NCBI GenBank assembly: GCA_900544245.1
Contig: UQUH01000028.1
Span: 1 to 21,765 of the forward strand
Reading direction: 5' to 3'
Length of the DNA stretch: 21,765 nt
Source: an uncultured Coriobacteriaceae bacterium
Lineage (GTDB): Bacteria > Actinomycetota > Coriobacteriia > Coriobacteriales > QAMH01
Position 1 is the first letter of the stretch, and each line of letters begins with the position of its first letter. The notes under the pieces were generated by a model, which did no database searches, was not told the DNA's origin, and saw only the letters and a list, made by a program, of their open reading frames with translations. Both the position numbers and the translations under genes were made by a program. Below, in pieces: positions 8,137-16,564 of the stretch.

Positions 8137-9498
8137 TTACGAGCATATGTCACGGGCGAGCAGGTCGTCGTAGGTCTCGCGACGCACGACCTCGCGGACG
8201 GCGCCATCGCGCACGAAGACGATACCGGGACGTACCTGCTTGTTGTAGTTGCTCGCCATCTCGTTGCAATACGCGCCGGTGCCGAGCACGCAGATATGGT
8301 CGCCGGCCTCGCAGGCCTGCAGGGGCGCGTTCTTGACGACGACGTCACCGGACTCACAGTGCTTGCCGACGATATCGCAAATCACGTCGCGCGGCTTGTC
8401 GGCGCGCTCGACGACGAAAGCCTCGTACTTCGAACCATAGAGCGCCGTACGAATGTTATCGGTCATGCCACCATCGATGGCGACGTAGGTGCAGATGCCG
8501 GGAACCGTCTTGACCGACCCGACGGTGTAGAGCGTGATGCCGGCATTTGCGACGATCGAGCGGCCGGGCTCCACGAAGATGTGGGGATACGGATAATCGT
8601 ACTCGCTGCAGTTGGCGTGAATGGCCCCCGTCGCGATCTGGGCGAACTGCGCGATGGTCGAGGGACGATCGTAGATGGTGTAGGGAATGCCAAGGCCGCC
8701 GCCCATGTCGAAGATTTGCGCGACGAATCCATGTGCCTGCCTCATGTCGTTCATGAACCCGAACATCGTCTTGATCGCCTCGACATAGGAGGTGAGCTCG
8801 AAGATCTGCGAGCCAATGTGGCAATGGAAGCCCGCGACCTCGATGCCCGGCAGCGTCAGGGCGTAGACGAGGGCCTCCTCGGCCGCTCCGTTGCGGATGT
8901 TGAAGCCAAACTTGGAATCCTCGTTGGCCGTCTGGATGTAGGCATGGGTGTCGGCCTCGATGCCGGGGCACACGCGGATGATGATCTTCTGCGTGACGCC
9001 CTGCGCGCTCGCGTATGCGGAGACGCGCTCGATTTCCTCGTGCGTGTCGACGACGAAGCATGCGACGCCGGCGTCGACGTACTCCTCGATCTCGCGTTGC
9101 GACTTGTTGTTACCCTGGGCGAAGACATGTTCCATCGGGAATCCCGCCGCCTTGGCGATGGCGAGCTCTCCCCCGCTGGCCACGTCGATGTAGCAATCCT
9201 CGTCGGCGACGATCTTGTCCATCGCAACGCAACAGAAGGCCTTGGCCGCGTAGACGATGTCGCTTTGGGGGTAGCACGTGCGGAACTCGTCACGGTAGCT
9301 CGCGAGCTGACGTCGGATATGCGCCTCGTCGTAGACGTAGAGCGCGGTACCGAAGTCGCGAGCGATATCGCGCAAATCGATGCCGTCGAGCATCACCTTG
9401 TCGCCGTCAACTTCCATGCTCATGGGGGCGACCTTGAGCAGGTCAGAGGCCTTCATGTAGTCGGGCAAGACGTGCTCGCGTGTTGGTGCAATGGACAT
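8137..9498 (-). CDS. lysA: diaminopimelate decarboxylase
   Basis: 453-residue PLP enzyme that decarboxylates meso-diaminopimelate to lysine, the last step of lysine synthesis. It belongs to fold type III: a barrel carrying Lys86 (VYAAKAF), the PLP Schiff-base lysine; HCHIGSQ (225-231); the phosphate-binding GGGLG (266-270); and EPGR (310-313). The C-terminal domain carries CESGD (381-385), with the Cys that acts across the dimer interface, and GAYCNEM (408-414). All key residues are present. The frame extends upstream into argS, but ATG 9498 is preferred because AAGGAGAG lies six bases before it. It is 16 bases downstream of argS and 31 upstream of hom, so the three form one operon block. Confidence 0.96.
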   Translation of the reverse strand: MSIAPTREHVLPDYMKASDLLKVAPMSMEVDGDKVMLDGIDLRDIARDFGTALYVYDEAHIRRQLASYRDEFRTCYPQSDIVYAAKAFCCVAMDKIVADEDCYIDVASGGELAIAKAAGFPMEHVFAQGNNKSQREIEEYVDAGVACFVVDTHEEIERVSAYASAQGVTQKIIIRVCPGIEADTHAYIQTANEDSKFGFNIRNGAAEEALVYALTLPGIEVAGFHCHIGSQIFELTSYVEAIKTMFGFMNDMRQAHGFVAQIFDMGGGLGIPYTIYDRPSTIAQFAQIATGAIHANCSEYDYPYPHIFVEPGRSIVANAGITLYTVGSVKTVPGICTYVAIDGGMTDNIRTALYGSKYEAFVVERADKPRDVICDIVGKHCESGDVVVKNAPLQACEAGDHICVLGTGAYCNEMASNYNKQVRPGIVFVRDGAVREVVRRETYDDLLARDICS

Positions 9499-9504
9499 GT
9501 GGGT

Positions 9505-9512
9505 CTCTCCTT
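9505..9512 (-). promoter_or_regulatory. ribosome binding site fixing the lysA start
   Basis: AAGGAGAG on the minus strand, six bases before ATG 9498 and within the 16-base gap after argS. It rules out a longer product reading into argS. Confidence 0.8.
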
Positions 9513-9514
9513 CG

Positions 9515-11284
9515 TTACATGCTCGTGGGGGCCGACACGCCAAGGAGCGACAGGGCATTTCTCAGGACACGTCGCGTCGCGTCGCATACGCAGAGGCGTG
9601 CGGTCGTGAGCCGCTCGTCATCGCCGATGACGTGGCATTGGGTATAGAACTGGTGAAACTCCCCGGCCAGGCTCGTGGCGTAGTGCGTGAGTCTGAACGG
9701 AGCGAGGTCACGCGCGCAACCCGCGACAAGTTCGCCGAACTCGTCGATGCGGCGGGCGAGGGCGAGCTCGGTCTCATGGGTGAGAGGCGAGAGGTCGACA
9801 TCTTGCGGAATGAGCGATGCGGCAATCGCATCGGGATCGGCATCTGCATCTTCGACGCCCGCTGCCTTGCGCAATATCGAACATATGCGTGCATGTGCAT
9901 ATTGGACGTAGTAGACCGGATTGGTCGAGTCCTGCTTCTTGGCCTGCTCGATATCGAAGTCAATTGCCTGGTCGGTCGAGCGCGCGAGCATGAGAAAGCG
10001 CGTGGCATCGGCTCCGACTTCGTCGAGAACCTCTTCGAAGCTCACCATCTCACCCGTGCGCTTGGACATGCGAACGGGCTCGCCATCACGAAAGAGGTTG
10101 ACCATCTGGCCGATGACGACCTCGGGCTGGCCCGGATGGCCAAAGACGTGACCGACCGACTGGATGCGCTTGATGTAGCCGTGGTGGTCGGCGCCCAGGA
10201 TGTCGATGCAGCGGTCGAAGCCGCGGTCGAACTTGTTCTTGTGATAGGCGATGTCCGGGGCGAAGTACGTGTAGCTGCCATCGGCCTTGACGAGCACGCG
10301 GTCCTTGTCGTCGCCAAAGTCCGTCGTCCTGAACCAGACGGCATCATCCTTGTCGTAGAGGTAGCCCCCCTCGCGCAGGGCGTCGAGCGCACGGGTGAGG
10401 CGCGAGCTGCCATCATCGTCCTGTGCGTAGGTGCTGCGCTCGGAATACCACACGTCGAACTCGAGGCCGAAGCCGGAAAGGAGCTCCTTGGTGTGGTCGA
10501 AGACGGTCTTGTACGCGAGTTCCTTGAAGTGGGCGGCGCGTTCGTCAGGATCCGCGTCGACCCAGGCGGGCCCTTCCGAATCGTAGATGATGCCGGCAAT
10601 ATCGATGACGTAGGCACCGGCATAGCAGTTCTCGGGAAGCTCGGCTCGATACGATTCCATGTTCTCGATGATGAGCCGGCAGGCGTCCTCCACGCTGGTC
10701 GCCGCGCCTTCGGTGATGAGCCGTGCAACTTGCAGGTAGCGAATGGCAACGGATTCGGCGAAGATGTCCATCTGGTTGCCCGCGTCATTGATGTAGAACT
10801 CGCGGGTCACATCATAGCCTGCGAATGAGAGGACGTTTGCCATCGCGTCGCCGAGCGCCGCCCACCGACCGTGTCCAAGGTGCATGGGACCGGTGGGATT
10901 GGCGGAAATGAACTCGAGGTCGACCTTGATGCCATCTCCGGCATGGCTGGAGCCATAGGCCGTGTCTTCGCTCCGGACCACGCGAAAGATGCCCTGTAGG
11001 GCGGCATCGGAAAGCCTGATGTTGATGAAGCCGGGACCGGCGACCTCGACCGATTCGATTTCGGGTGCGGTCTCGATGTGCGCGGCGACGATCTGGGCGA
11101 TCTCGCGCGGATTCATGTGAGCCTGCTTGGCGCATCGCATGGCGACCGAAGATGCCCAGTCACCATGAGAGAGGTCGCGAGGACGCTCGACGCCTATCTC
11201 GGGAACGTCTTCGAGGGGAAGCTCCCCCGACCGGATTGCTGATTGGACTGCGGTTGAGATGATGTCTTCGACTAGCGCGCGCAC
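9515..11284 (-). CDS. argS: arginyl-tRNA synthetase
   Basis: 589-residue class I aminoacyl-tRNA synthetase that charges tRNA(Arg). The order is: an N-terminal Add-1 domain (about 1-100) that binds the tRNA D-loop; the catalytic Rossmann fold with the HIGH-type motif HLGH (135-138, within NPTGPMHLGHGRWAALGD); the conserved YINDAGNQ (164-171); the KMSKS-like MSKRTG (406-411); and the DALR anticodon-binding domain at the C-terminus. The start is GTG at 11284, preceded by AAAGGAACC. A 93-base gap separates it from mscS upstream, so it may have its own promoter. The argS-lysA-hom order that follows is a known actinobacterial arrangement. Confidence 0.97.
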   Translation of the reverse strand: MRALVEDIISTAVQSAIRSGELPLEDVPEIGVERPRDLSHGDWASSVAMRCAKQAHMNPREIAQIVAAHIETAPEIESVEVAGPGFINIRLSDAALQGIFRVVRSEDTAYGSSHAGDGIKVDLEFISANPTGPMHLGHGRWAALGDAMANVLSFAGYDVTREFYINDAGNQMDIFAESVAIRYLQVARLITEGAATSVEDACRLIIENMESYRAELPENCYAGAYVIDIAGIIYDSEGPAWVDADPDERAAHFKELAYKTVFDHTKELLSGFGLEFDVWYSERSTYAQDDDGSSRLTRALDALREGGYLYDKDDAVWFRTTDFGDDKDRVLVKADGSYTYFAPDIAYHKNKFDRGFDRCIDILGADHHGYIKRIQSVGHVFGHPGQPEVVIGQMVNLFRDGEPVRMSKRTGEMVSFEEVLDEVGADATRFLMLARSTDQAIDFDIEQAKKQDSTNPVYYVQYAHARICSILRKAAGVEDADADPDAIAASLIPQDVDLSPLTHETELALARRIDEFGELVAGCARDLAPFRLTHYATSLAGEFHQFYTQCHVIGDDERLTTARLCVCDATRRVLRNALSLLGVSAPTSM

Positions 11285-11377
11285 GGGGCTTGGTTCCTTT
11301 CAGGGTCTTTGCATACGAAGTCATCATTTTAGCCGAACACGGCGAGCTGATGCGCGAGAAGAGGCGGGTACTTCGCG
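11285..11377 (-). promoter_or_regulatory. possible promoter region of the argS block
   Basis: This 93-base gap is the longest between genes on the minus strand. Reading leftward it holds a TAAAAT box (11326-11331) that could be a -10 element, about 40 bases before the argS GTG; the hexamer 17 bases upstream (CGCATC) is a poor -35. Just after the mscS stop an imperfect stem, CGCGAAG with CTTCTCGCG (two-base bulge), could form, but it lacks a T-run, so a terminator is not supported. The region may separate two transcription units; evidence is weak. Confidence 0.3.
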
Positions 11378-12172
11378 TCACCCGTTAAAGGAGGCAAGCG
11401 CATGGGCCGACCTGAGGCGCTCGACGATCGGCGGAATGACGCATTTGCGAATCTGCATGGAGGAGTATTCGTAACTCGTGTAGATGGCCAATGTCGCGTT
11501 GACGGAATTGAGGTCCGTGCCATCTATGGAGAGAACCGGCCTCATGTCCTCGTAGAGGTAGCCGCCTTTTTCGAGCGCCGCATACGCAATCTGCGGAATG
11601 TCGGTCTGGACCGAGTCAAGGTCGATGCTGTCGGAAAAGACCAGGGGCAGCGAAATGGTCTGGTACGGGGGAAGAACGCTGATGGCCGTCGTGTTGAGCA
11701 TGGCGTTGGGCAGGATGTAGTTGTTTCCGGAGGAATCCTGGACCTTCATGACGCGCCAGGTGATGTCCTTGATCTGTCCCGTGATGTTTCCGACCGTGAC
11801 CCAATCGCCGAGCGTGAGGTCACGCGAAAGCGACATCTGCAGGCCACCTATGAGATTCGATATGGTGTTTTGCAGGCCAAGGGACAAGGCAATGCCGCCA
11901 ATGCCGAGGGCACCCCAGAGCACGGCGGTGTTGTAGTCGAAGCATGCCTTGAGCAAGATGGAGAGGCCCACGATCCAGACGCCCACGCGAATGACGTTGG
12001 CGATGATCGAACCGCCCACTTCGCCACCGGTCGTCTTGTTGAGGGCGCGGTGCATGATGGTCACGAGCAGCTGCGAGAGGACGAGCGTGGCGATGATGAT
12101 CAGAACGCCGACGGCGATGACCGTGAAATATCCCCCGTGCGCGTACAGGTATGTGCTCTCGATTCCCTTCAT
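11378..12172 (-). CDS. small mechanosensitive channel, MscS family
   Basis: About 264-residue membrane channel of the MscS family, which opens under membrane tension to release solutes on osmotic downshock. Three hydrophobic helices are visible (about 13-38, 57-77 and 82-112). The third, GALGIGGIALSLGLQNTISN, is the Gly/Ala-rich pore-lining helix. It is followed by the beta domain (LGDWVTVGNITGQIKDITWR), the hallmark of MscS, and a cytosolic C-terminal domain. The start is uncertain: ATG 12172 is given, but GTG 12184 or TTG 12193 are in frame and none has a good ribosome site. Translation may be coupled to ppaC, whose stop is 22 bases before the ATG. The family call is secure. Confidence 0.9.
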   Translation of the reverse strand: MKGIESTYLYAHGGYFTVIAVGVLIIIATLVLSQLLVTIMHRALNKTTGGEVGGSIIANVIRVGVWIVGLSILLKACFDYNTAVLWGALGIGGIALSLGLQNTISNLIGGLQMSLSRDLTLGDWVTVGNITGQIKDITWRVMKVQDSSGNNYILPNAMLNTTAISVLPPYQTISLPLVFSDSIDLDSVQTDIPQIAYAALEKGGYLYEDMRPVLSIDGTDLNSVNATLAIYTSYEYSSMQIRKCVIPPIVERLRSAHALASFNG

Positions 12173-12194
12173 GGAGTCATGCACCGCATCCAAT

Positions 12195-13121
12195 CTAGCC
12201 CGCGTAGTCGATAAGCTTCGCGGCGACCTGCTTCTTGCGCGACAAGACGCCGGGCATCCAGACCGGGCCGTTTTCGAACGAAATCTCGAAGGCGTCGGCG
12301 ATGAAGTCCGTGTCGCCCGCGGCGACGAAGTCACTGCCCTCCACGATGATGTCGGTCAGCAGCATGAGCGCGGCATCGTAGCCGCCCTCTTCCTGGATCT
12401 TGGCTACCTGCTCGGCGATGTCGTCCGTGCGCTTGCGCAATCCCTCGAGGTCGACGGTCTCGTACTGGGCAATCCAGCACTTCTTGCCGCCGAAGTTGAA
12501 CTCCTTGGAATCACGGCTGCAGATGTCCTCGACGGAAACGTCATCGTCGCCGCCACGGGACTTGAAGATCCTCATGCCGAACTCGACCGGGTCGACGTCG
12601 AGCACCTTGGCAAGCTTCTCGACGTGCCTGGCATCCGTCTCGGTCGCCGTGGGTGACTTGAGAATCACCGTGTCGGTGAGGATGGCGGATAACAGGCAAG
12701 CGGCGATCTGCTCGTCCGTGGCAATGCCAAAGTACTCGTAGAGCTTCGTGATGATCGAGGTGGTGGAGCCCCAGGGAAGGTTAATGAAGGTGATGGGCGC
12801 CGACGTGGACACGTCGGCAATGCGATGGTGGTCGATGATTTCGGCGACCTCGGCATCCTCGATGCCGTCAACGGCCTGTCCCATCTCGTTGTGGTCGACG
12901 AGAACGAGCACGTCGCCTTCCCCCACGCGCTCGATGAGGGCGGGCGGCTCGATGCCATACTCGTCGAACAGCATGGCGCTCTCGGCGGGAAGCTCGCCCA
13001 GGCGCACGGGAACGTACGTGTTTTCGGAATCGGTCATGTTCTTGAGATTGGCATAGGTGTATGCCGCCATGATCGAGTCATTGTCGGGGTTCTTGTGACC
13101 GACTACGTAAATCTGTGCCAT
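12195..13121 (-). CDS. ppaC: manganese-dependent inorganic pyrophosphatase (family II)
   Basis: 308-residue soluble enzyme that hydrolyses pyrophosphate from biosynthetic reactions. It is a DHH-family protein with metal ligands at the expected places: His9, Asp13 and Asp15 (GHKNPDNDS), Asp76 (LVDHNE), the DHH motif at 97-99 (IIDHHR), and Asp150 (AILTD). The C-terminal SRKKQ motif binds the substrate phosphates. The length equals the minimal form, with no inserted CBS or DRTGG domains, so adenine-nucleotide control is not expected. ATG 13121 is chosen because GAGGAGAGG sits five bases upstream and the protein opens at the first beta strand, although the frame runs further upstream. It lies 40 bases after pcrA. 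Confidence 0.96.
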   Translation of the reverse strand: MAQIYVVGHKNPDNDSIMAAYTYANLKNMTDSENTYVPVRLGELPAESAMLFDEYGIEPPALIERVGEGDVLVLVDHNEMGQAVDGIEDAEVAEIIDHHRIADVSTSAPITFINLPWGSTTSIITKLYEYFGIATDEQIAACLLSAILTDTVILKSPTATETDARHVEKLAKVLDVDPVEFGMRIFKSRGGDDDVSVEDICSRDSKEFNFGGKKCWIAQYETVDLEGLRKRTDDIAEQVAKIQEEGGYDAALMLLTDIIVEGSDFVAAGDTDFIADAFEISFENGPVWMPGVLSRKKQVAAKLIDYAG

Positions 13122-13126
13122 GGAAT

Positions 13127-13135
13127 CCTCTCCTC
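13127..13135 (-). promoter_or_regulatory. ribosome binding site fixing the ppaC start
   Basis: GAGGAGAGG on the minus strand, five bases before ATG 13121, in the 40-base gap after pcrA. It selects the start that gives the standard 308-residue enzyme. Confidence 0.8.
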
Positions 13136-13161
13136 GAAATCGAAATACCGCGATTATACCT

Positions 13162-15462
13162 TTAGCCGAGCTTGACGATGGGCGCATATCCCTTGAGAAG
13201 CGTCTTCGTCTTGCCGCTCTTCTTGAAGTAGACGGAAATCTTGTCTCCGTCCATGCCGACGACAACACCCGGTCCGAAGGTCTTGTGCTCGACGCGGTCT
13301 CCCTCTGCAAAGTCGTTTGCAGTCGTGGGGGTCACGTCTTCGCGGGCGGTATCGTGCGCCGCGGCATATCCACCGCTACCATAGACACGTCCGCCATACA
13401 TCTCCTCGCCCTGGCCGCTTCCGGAAATGCCCCGGCGATCGCCACGTTTTTCCCATCCCGTTCCCGAGTAACCTAGTGACCCGACGCCTTCGGAGGCGAG
13501 GAGCTCCTCGGGCATCTCGGAGATAAAACGGCTGCGGGCATTGGCCTGCGTATCGTTGAAGATCCGCCTGCGAGCCGCGCAGGTGAGAAAGAGGCGCTTG
13601 CGTGCGCGCGTGATGGCGACGTAGGCAAGACGACGCTCCTCCTCCACGCCGTTTTCGAGCATCGACGCCGTGTGTGGAAAGATCGATTCCTCCATGCCGG
13701 CGACGAAGACGTTGTCGAACTCGAGGCCCTTGGCCGAATGCACCGTCATGAACGTGACGGAATCCATCTGGTCGTTTCCAAGGGAGTCGAGGTCGGTTCT
13801 CAGGCTCAACCATTCCATGAAGTCGCCGAGCGTGGGCTCGTGATAGGTCAACTCGACTTCATTTCCATCGTCGGCATCGCGCACGCCGCGGTCGGGAACG
13901 AGCTCGTGTTCGTCGACGTAATCGCGCACGACGCCGAGGAACTCACGTATGTTCTCGATACGGCCACGCGCCTCTTCGGTGTTCTGCGCCTCGAGCGCCT
14001 CGATGAGCCCCGTCTTCTCGACGATCATGTCCACCACGGCATACAGGTCGCCCCTGTACGTGCGGGCCTCGTCGATGAGCGCGATGAACTGCTCGAGGGA
14101 GCGCCGCGTGGCGGCGCGACAGGCCGGGTCGAGCGCTTCGGAGCGGGTAGCCTCCAGGAAGGGAATGTCGCGCTGCATGGCCGTGAGCGATATGCGCTCT
14201 ATGGTCGTCTTGCCGATACCGCGTCGGGGCGTGTTGATGATTCGCATGCAGCTCACGTCATCGGCCGGGTTGAGGATGACCTTGAGATAGGCCGTGACGT
14301 CCCTGATCTCGGCGCGATCGAAGAAACGCGTACCGCCGACGATGCGATACGGAACGCCCGCACGCAGAAACATGTCCTCGAGTATGCGCGATTGCGCATT
14401 CGTTCGATAGAAGACGGCGATGTCGTTGTAGCTGCTTCCCCTGGCATGCAGGTCATCGGCCGTCGCCGCGATCCAGCGGCCCTCGTCACGCTCGTCCGCC
14501 GCAAGGAAGACGGCGACTTTCTCGCCCCTCTCGCCACGCGTGAAGAGCTCCTTGCTCTTGCGGGACTGGTTGTGGGCGATGACGGCGTTTGCGCATTCGA
14601 GGATCGTTGCCGTCGAACGGTAGTTTTCCTCGAGTTTCACGGTCTTTGCCTCGGGCCAGTCACGCTCGAACTCGAGGATGTTGCGAATGTCGGCACCGCG
14701 CCACGAGTAGATCGACTGGTCATCATCACCGACGACCATGAGGTTTCCGTGCTCGGCGGCGAGCAGCTTGGTGATTTCGTATTGCGCCTTGTTGGTGTCC
14801 TGGTACTCGTCGACGAGGATGTAGCGAAAGCGCTGACCGTACTCGCGGCAGATGTCCGGATGCTGCGAGAGCAGCACGTATACGTTGACGAGCAAATCGT
14901 CGAAGTCCATCGCGTTGGCGCGTTTGAGGCGCTGCTGATAGGCTTTGAAGACCTCTGCCGTCGCCTTGTCGAGCGGGTCATGAGGACGCGGCTTGTAATC
15001 GCGCGCGCCGACGAGCTCGTTTTTCGATGACGAGATGCGTGAGCGGACGGCGTTCTCGGAAAAGCTACGGCCCGTATAACCGTAATCGGCCATGATGTCC
15101 TTGACGAGGCGTTTGGAGTCATCGCTATCGTAGATGGTGAAGTCCTCGCCATAGCCGAGGACTTCGGCGTTTGCGCGCAGGATGCGCACGCACATGCTGT
15201 GGAACGTGTAGATCCACATGCCACGCAAGCCGCCGCCGACGAGCCCTGCGAGCCTCTCGCGCATCTCGCCTGCGGCCTTGTTGGTGAAAGTCACCGCGAG
15301 AATGTTCCAGGGGGCGACGCCAAGGTCGTCGACAAGGTGCGCGATACGGTAGGTGAGCACGCGCGTCTTGCCGCTTCCAGCGCCCGCCAAAACGAGAAGC
15401 GGTCCCTCACTCGTGAGGACCGCCTCGGTTTGGGCTTCGTTAAGTGACGAGAGGTCGACCAC
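13162..15462 (-). CDS. pcrA: ATP-dependent DNA helicase, PcrA/UvrD type (SF1A)
   Basis: 766-residue 3'-5' helicase for nucleotide excision repair, replication restart and removal of RecA. Helicase motifs in order: Q motif LNEAQ (7-11), Walker A AGAGSGKT (26-33), Ia TFTNKAAGEM (58-67), II VDEYQDTN (217-224), III GDDDQSIYSWRGAD (245-258), IV NYRST (280-284), then TVHSAKGLEF and VAITRARKRLFL for motifs V and VI. The final 50 residues (FAEGDRVEHKTFGPGVVVG onward) form the Tudor-like tail that in PcrA binds RNA polymerase. A Gly/Tyr-rich linker precedes it. The frame is open upstream, but GTG 15462 is chosen: it overlaps the aroF stop as TAGTG and has AGAGGA upstream. A fused upstream reading is excluded because it would run antisense-like across aroF codons. 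Confidence 0.95.
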   Translation of the reverse strand: MVDLSSLNEAQTEAVLTSEGPLLVLAGAGSGKTRVLTYRIAHLVDDLGVAPWNILAVTFTNKAAGEMRERLAGLVGGGLRGMWIYTFHSMCVRILRANAEVLGYGEDFTIYDSDDSKRLVKDIMADYGYTGRSFSENAVRSRISSSKNELVGARDYKPRPHDPLDKATAEVFKAYQQRLKRANAMDFDDLLVNVYVLLSQHPDICREYGQRFRYILVDEYQDTNKAQYEITKLLAAEHGNLMVVGDDDQSIYSWRGADIRNILEFERDWPEAKTVKLEENYRSTATILECANAVIAHNQSRKSKELFTRGERGEKVAVFLAADERDEGRWIAATADDLHARGSSYNDIAVFYRTNAQSRILEDMFLRAGVPYRIVGGTRFFDRAEIRDVTAYLKVILNPADDVSCMRIINTPRRGIGKTTIERISLTAMQRDIPFLEATRSEALDPACRAATRRSLEQFIALIDEARTYRGDLYAVVDMIVEKTGLIEALEAQNTEEARGRIENIREFLGVVRDYVDEHELVPDRGVRDADDGNEVELTYHEPTLGDFMEWLSLRTDLDSLGNDQMDSVTFMTVHSAKGLEFDNVFVAGMEESIFPHTASMLENGVEEERRLAYVAITRARKRLFLTCAARRRIFNDTQANARSRFISEMPEELLASEGVGSLGYSGTGWEKRGDRRGISGSGQGEEMYGGRVYGSGGYAAAHDTAREDVTPTTANDFAEGDRVEHKTFGPGVVVGMDGDKISVYFKKSGKTKTLLKGYAPIVKLG

Positions 15463-16247
15463 TAGACGATCCTCTTGCCGACGGCCGACGCCACCTGCCT
15501 GAGCTCGTCGAGGAGTTCCTCGAATTGCGGCAAGGTGAGCTGCTGGGATGCATCGGACTTGGCGGTCTTGGGGTCGGGATGCACCTCGATCATGAGCGCA
15601 TCGGCACCGGCGGCGATGGCGGCCTTGGCAAGGTCGCCGACGAGCGCCGTCTGGCCGGCCGGATGGCTCACGTCTACGCAGATGGGATACATCGAGCGCT
15701 GGTGGACGACGGGCACCGCGGCGATGTCGAGCGTGAAGCGCGTCGCGTTCTCGAAAGTGCGGATACCGCGCTCGCAGAGCATGACGTTGGGATTGCCGTA
15801 CTGCGTGATGTACTCGACGGCGGAAAGCCATTCGTCGATGGTGGCCGCCATGCCACGCTTGAAGAGGACGGGCTGATGCGAGTCTTCGGTCGCCTTGCCG
15901 ATGACCTTCAGGAGCTCGAAGTTCGCCATGTTGCGCGTGCCGATCTGGATGCCGTCGACATGCTCGAGCACCTCGACCACGTGCGTCGTGTCGACGACCT
16001 CGGTGATGGTCTTGAGACCGTGCTTCTTGCCGGCGTCTTCCATGATCTTGACACCCTCGATACCAAGACCCTGGAAGGAATACGGGCTCGTGCGCGGCTT
16101 GAAGGCGCCACCGCGAATCCACGACAGCCCCATCTTGCTCAGGCCCTCGGCGACGATATCGAACTGCTCGGTGCTTTCCACGGAGCAGGGACCGGCGAAG
16201 ATGATCACCTGGTCGGCTTCGCGATTGGGAACGTATGCCTTGCTCAT
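15462..16247 (-). CDS. aroF: 3-deoxy-7-phosphoheptulonate (DAHP) synthase, type I-beta
   Basis: 261-residue enzyme that condenses phosphoenolpyruvate with erythrose 4-phosphate, the first step of the shikimate pathway. The barrel signatures are FAGPCSVES (17-25, metal-binding Cys21), RGGAFKPRTSPYSFQG (45-60), LFKRGMA, and the late MIEVHPDP with the metal-binding Glu. It belongs to the KDO8P-synthase-like type I-beta. It starts almost directly at the barrel, lacking both the ferredoxin-like regulatory domain of the Thermotoga form and the fused chorismate mutase of the Bacillus form. The gene overlaps the chorismate mutase stop by ATGA, and its own stop overlaps the pcrA start. Close coupling to the mutase suggests that the two proteins may act together. 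The symbol is given by function; aroG or aroA are also used. Confidence 0.93.
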   Translation of the reverse strand: MSKAYVPNREADQVIIFAGPCSVESTEQFDIVAEGLSKMGLSWIRGGAFKPRTSPYSFQGLGIEGVKIMEDAGKKHGLKTITEVVDTTHVVEVLEHVDGIQIGTRNMANFELLKVIGKATEDSHQPVLFKRGMAATIDEWLSAVEYITQYGNPNVMLCERGIRTFENATRFTLDIAAVPVVHQRSMYPICVDVSHPAGQTALVGDLAKAAIAAGADALMIEVHPDPKTAKSDASQQLTLPQFEELLDELRQVASAVGKRIV

Positions 16248-16522
16248 GCTCGGATCTCCTTCATGACCTTGAGAATCGTCGCGTATATCTCGCGGATGTC
16301 ATCGTTGTACATGGGACCATCGTTGAAATCCTCGAGCCGCGTGAAGATCTCCTCCTCGCGCTTGGGGTCATAGAGACCCATCTGCGCCTGCGGCTTGAGA
16401 GCGCGAATGTCGAGCGCCTCCTTGGCGCGCTTGTTGAGAAGCGTGACGATCTGCTCGTCGAGCGAGTCGATGACGGCGCGATGCTTCTCGATCTCGATTG
16501 ACGCATTCTGGTCTTCTGACAT
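16244..16522 (-). CDS. chorismate mutase, AroQ class, stand-alone
   Basis: 92-residue all-helical AroQ-type chorismate mutase, which turns chorismate into prephenate for phenylalanine and tyrosine. Helix 1 carries Arg15 (HRAVIDSLDEQIVTLLNKR), Arg32 follows, and the YDPKREEEI segment (51-59) supplies the Arg55/Glu56 pair typical of the active site. The C-terminal helix runs to KEIRA. ATG 16522 is chosen because AAAGGA lies seven bases upstream; an upstream in-frame start would add ten charged residues across that site. The stop overlaps the DAHP synthase start, so the mutase is translated first and coupled to it. It could also serve as the allosteric part of the synthase. The class call is good; catalytic competence is inferred. 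Confidence 0.9.
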   Translation of the reverse strand: MSEDQNASIEIEKHRAVIDSLDEQIVTLLNKRAKEALDIRALKPQAQMGLYDPKREEEIFTRLEDFNDGPMYNDDIREIYATILKVMKEIRA

Positions 16523-16529
16523 GTCCTTT

Positions 16530-16535
16530 TCCTTT
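16530..16535 (-). promoter_or_regulatory. ribosome binding site fixing the chorismate mutase start
   Basis: AAAGGA on the minus strand, seven bases before ATG 16522. A second AAGGA is only one base from the ATG and too close to act. Confidence 0.65.
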
Positions 16536-16564
16536 CGCTCGAAGGCCAAGACGGTTACGCGGAG

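Noticed and set aside
6228..8336. Very long open frame (702 codons) on the plus strand opposite hom, gatC and part of gatA.
   Set aside because: The minus-strand genes are unmistakable. The antisense frame is low in motifs, rich in His/Asp/Gly/Val repeats and explained by GC-biased codons leaving no stops.
8106..8357. Longer start for hom within lysA.
   Set aside because: The added residues are Arg/Ser/Thr-rich shadow sequence; the clear ribosome site and Rossmann start place the ATG at 8105.
8044..10828. Long plus-strand frames (521 and 445 codons) opposite lysA and argS.
   Set aside because: Same shadow effect; both are antisense to complete, motif-rich enzymes and lack ribosome sites or recognisable domains.
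11350..11380. Terminator after mscS.
   Set aside because: The stem CGCGAAG/CTTCTCGCG has a bulge and no T-run follows.
15463..16122. Extension of the pcrA frame upstream across the DAHP synthase gene (986 residues in total).
   Set aside because: The extra N-terminus is the out-of-frame shadow of aroF. The helicase begins naturally at GTG 15462, overlapping the aroF stop.
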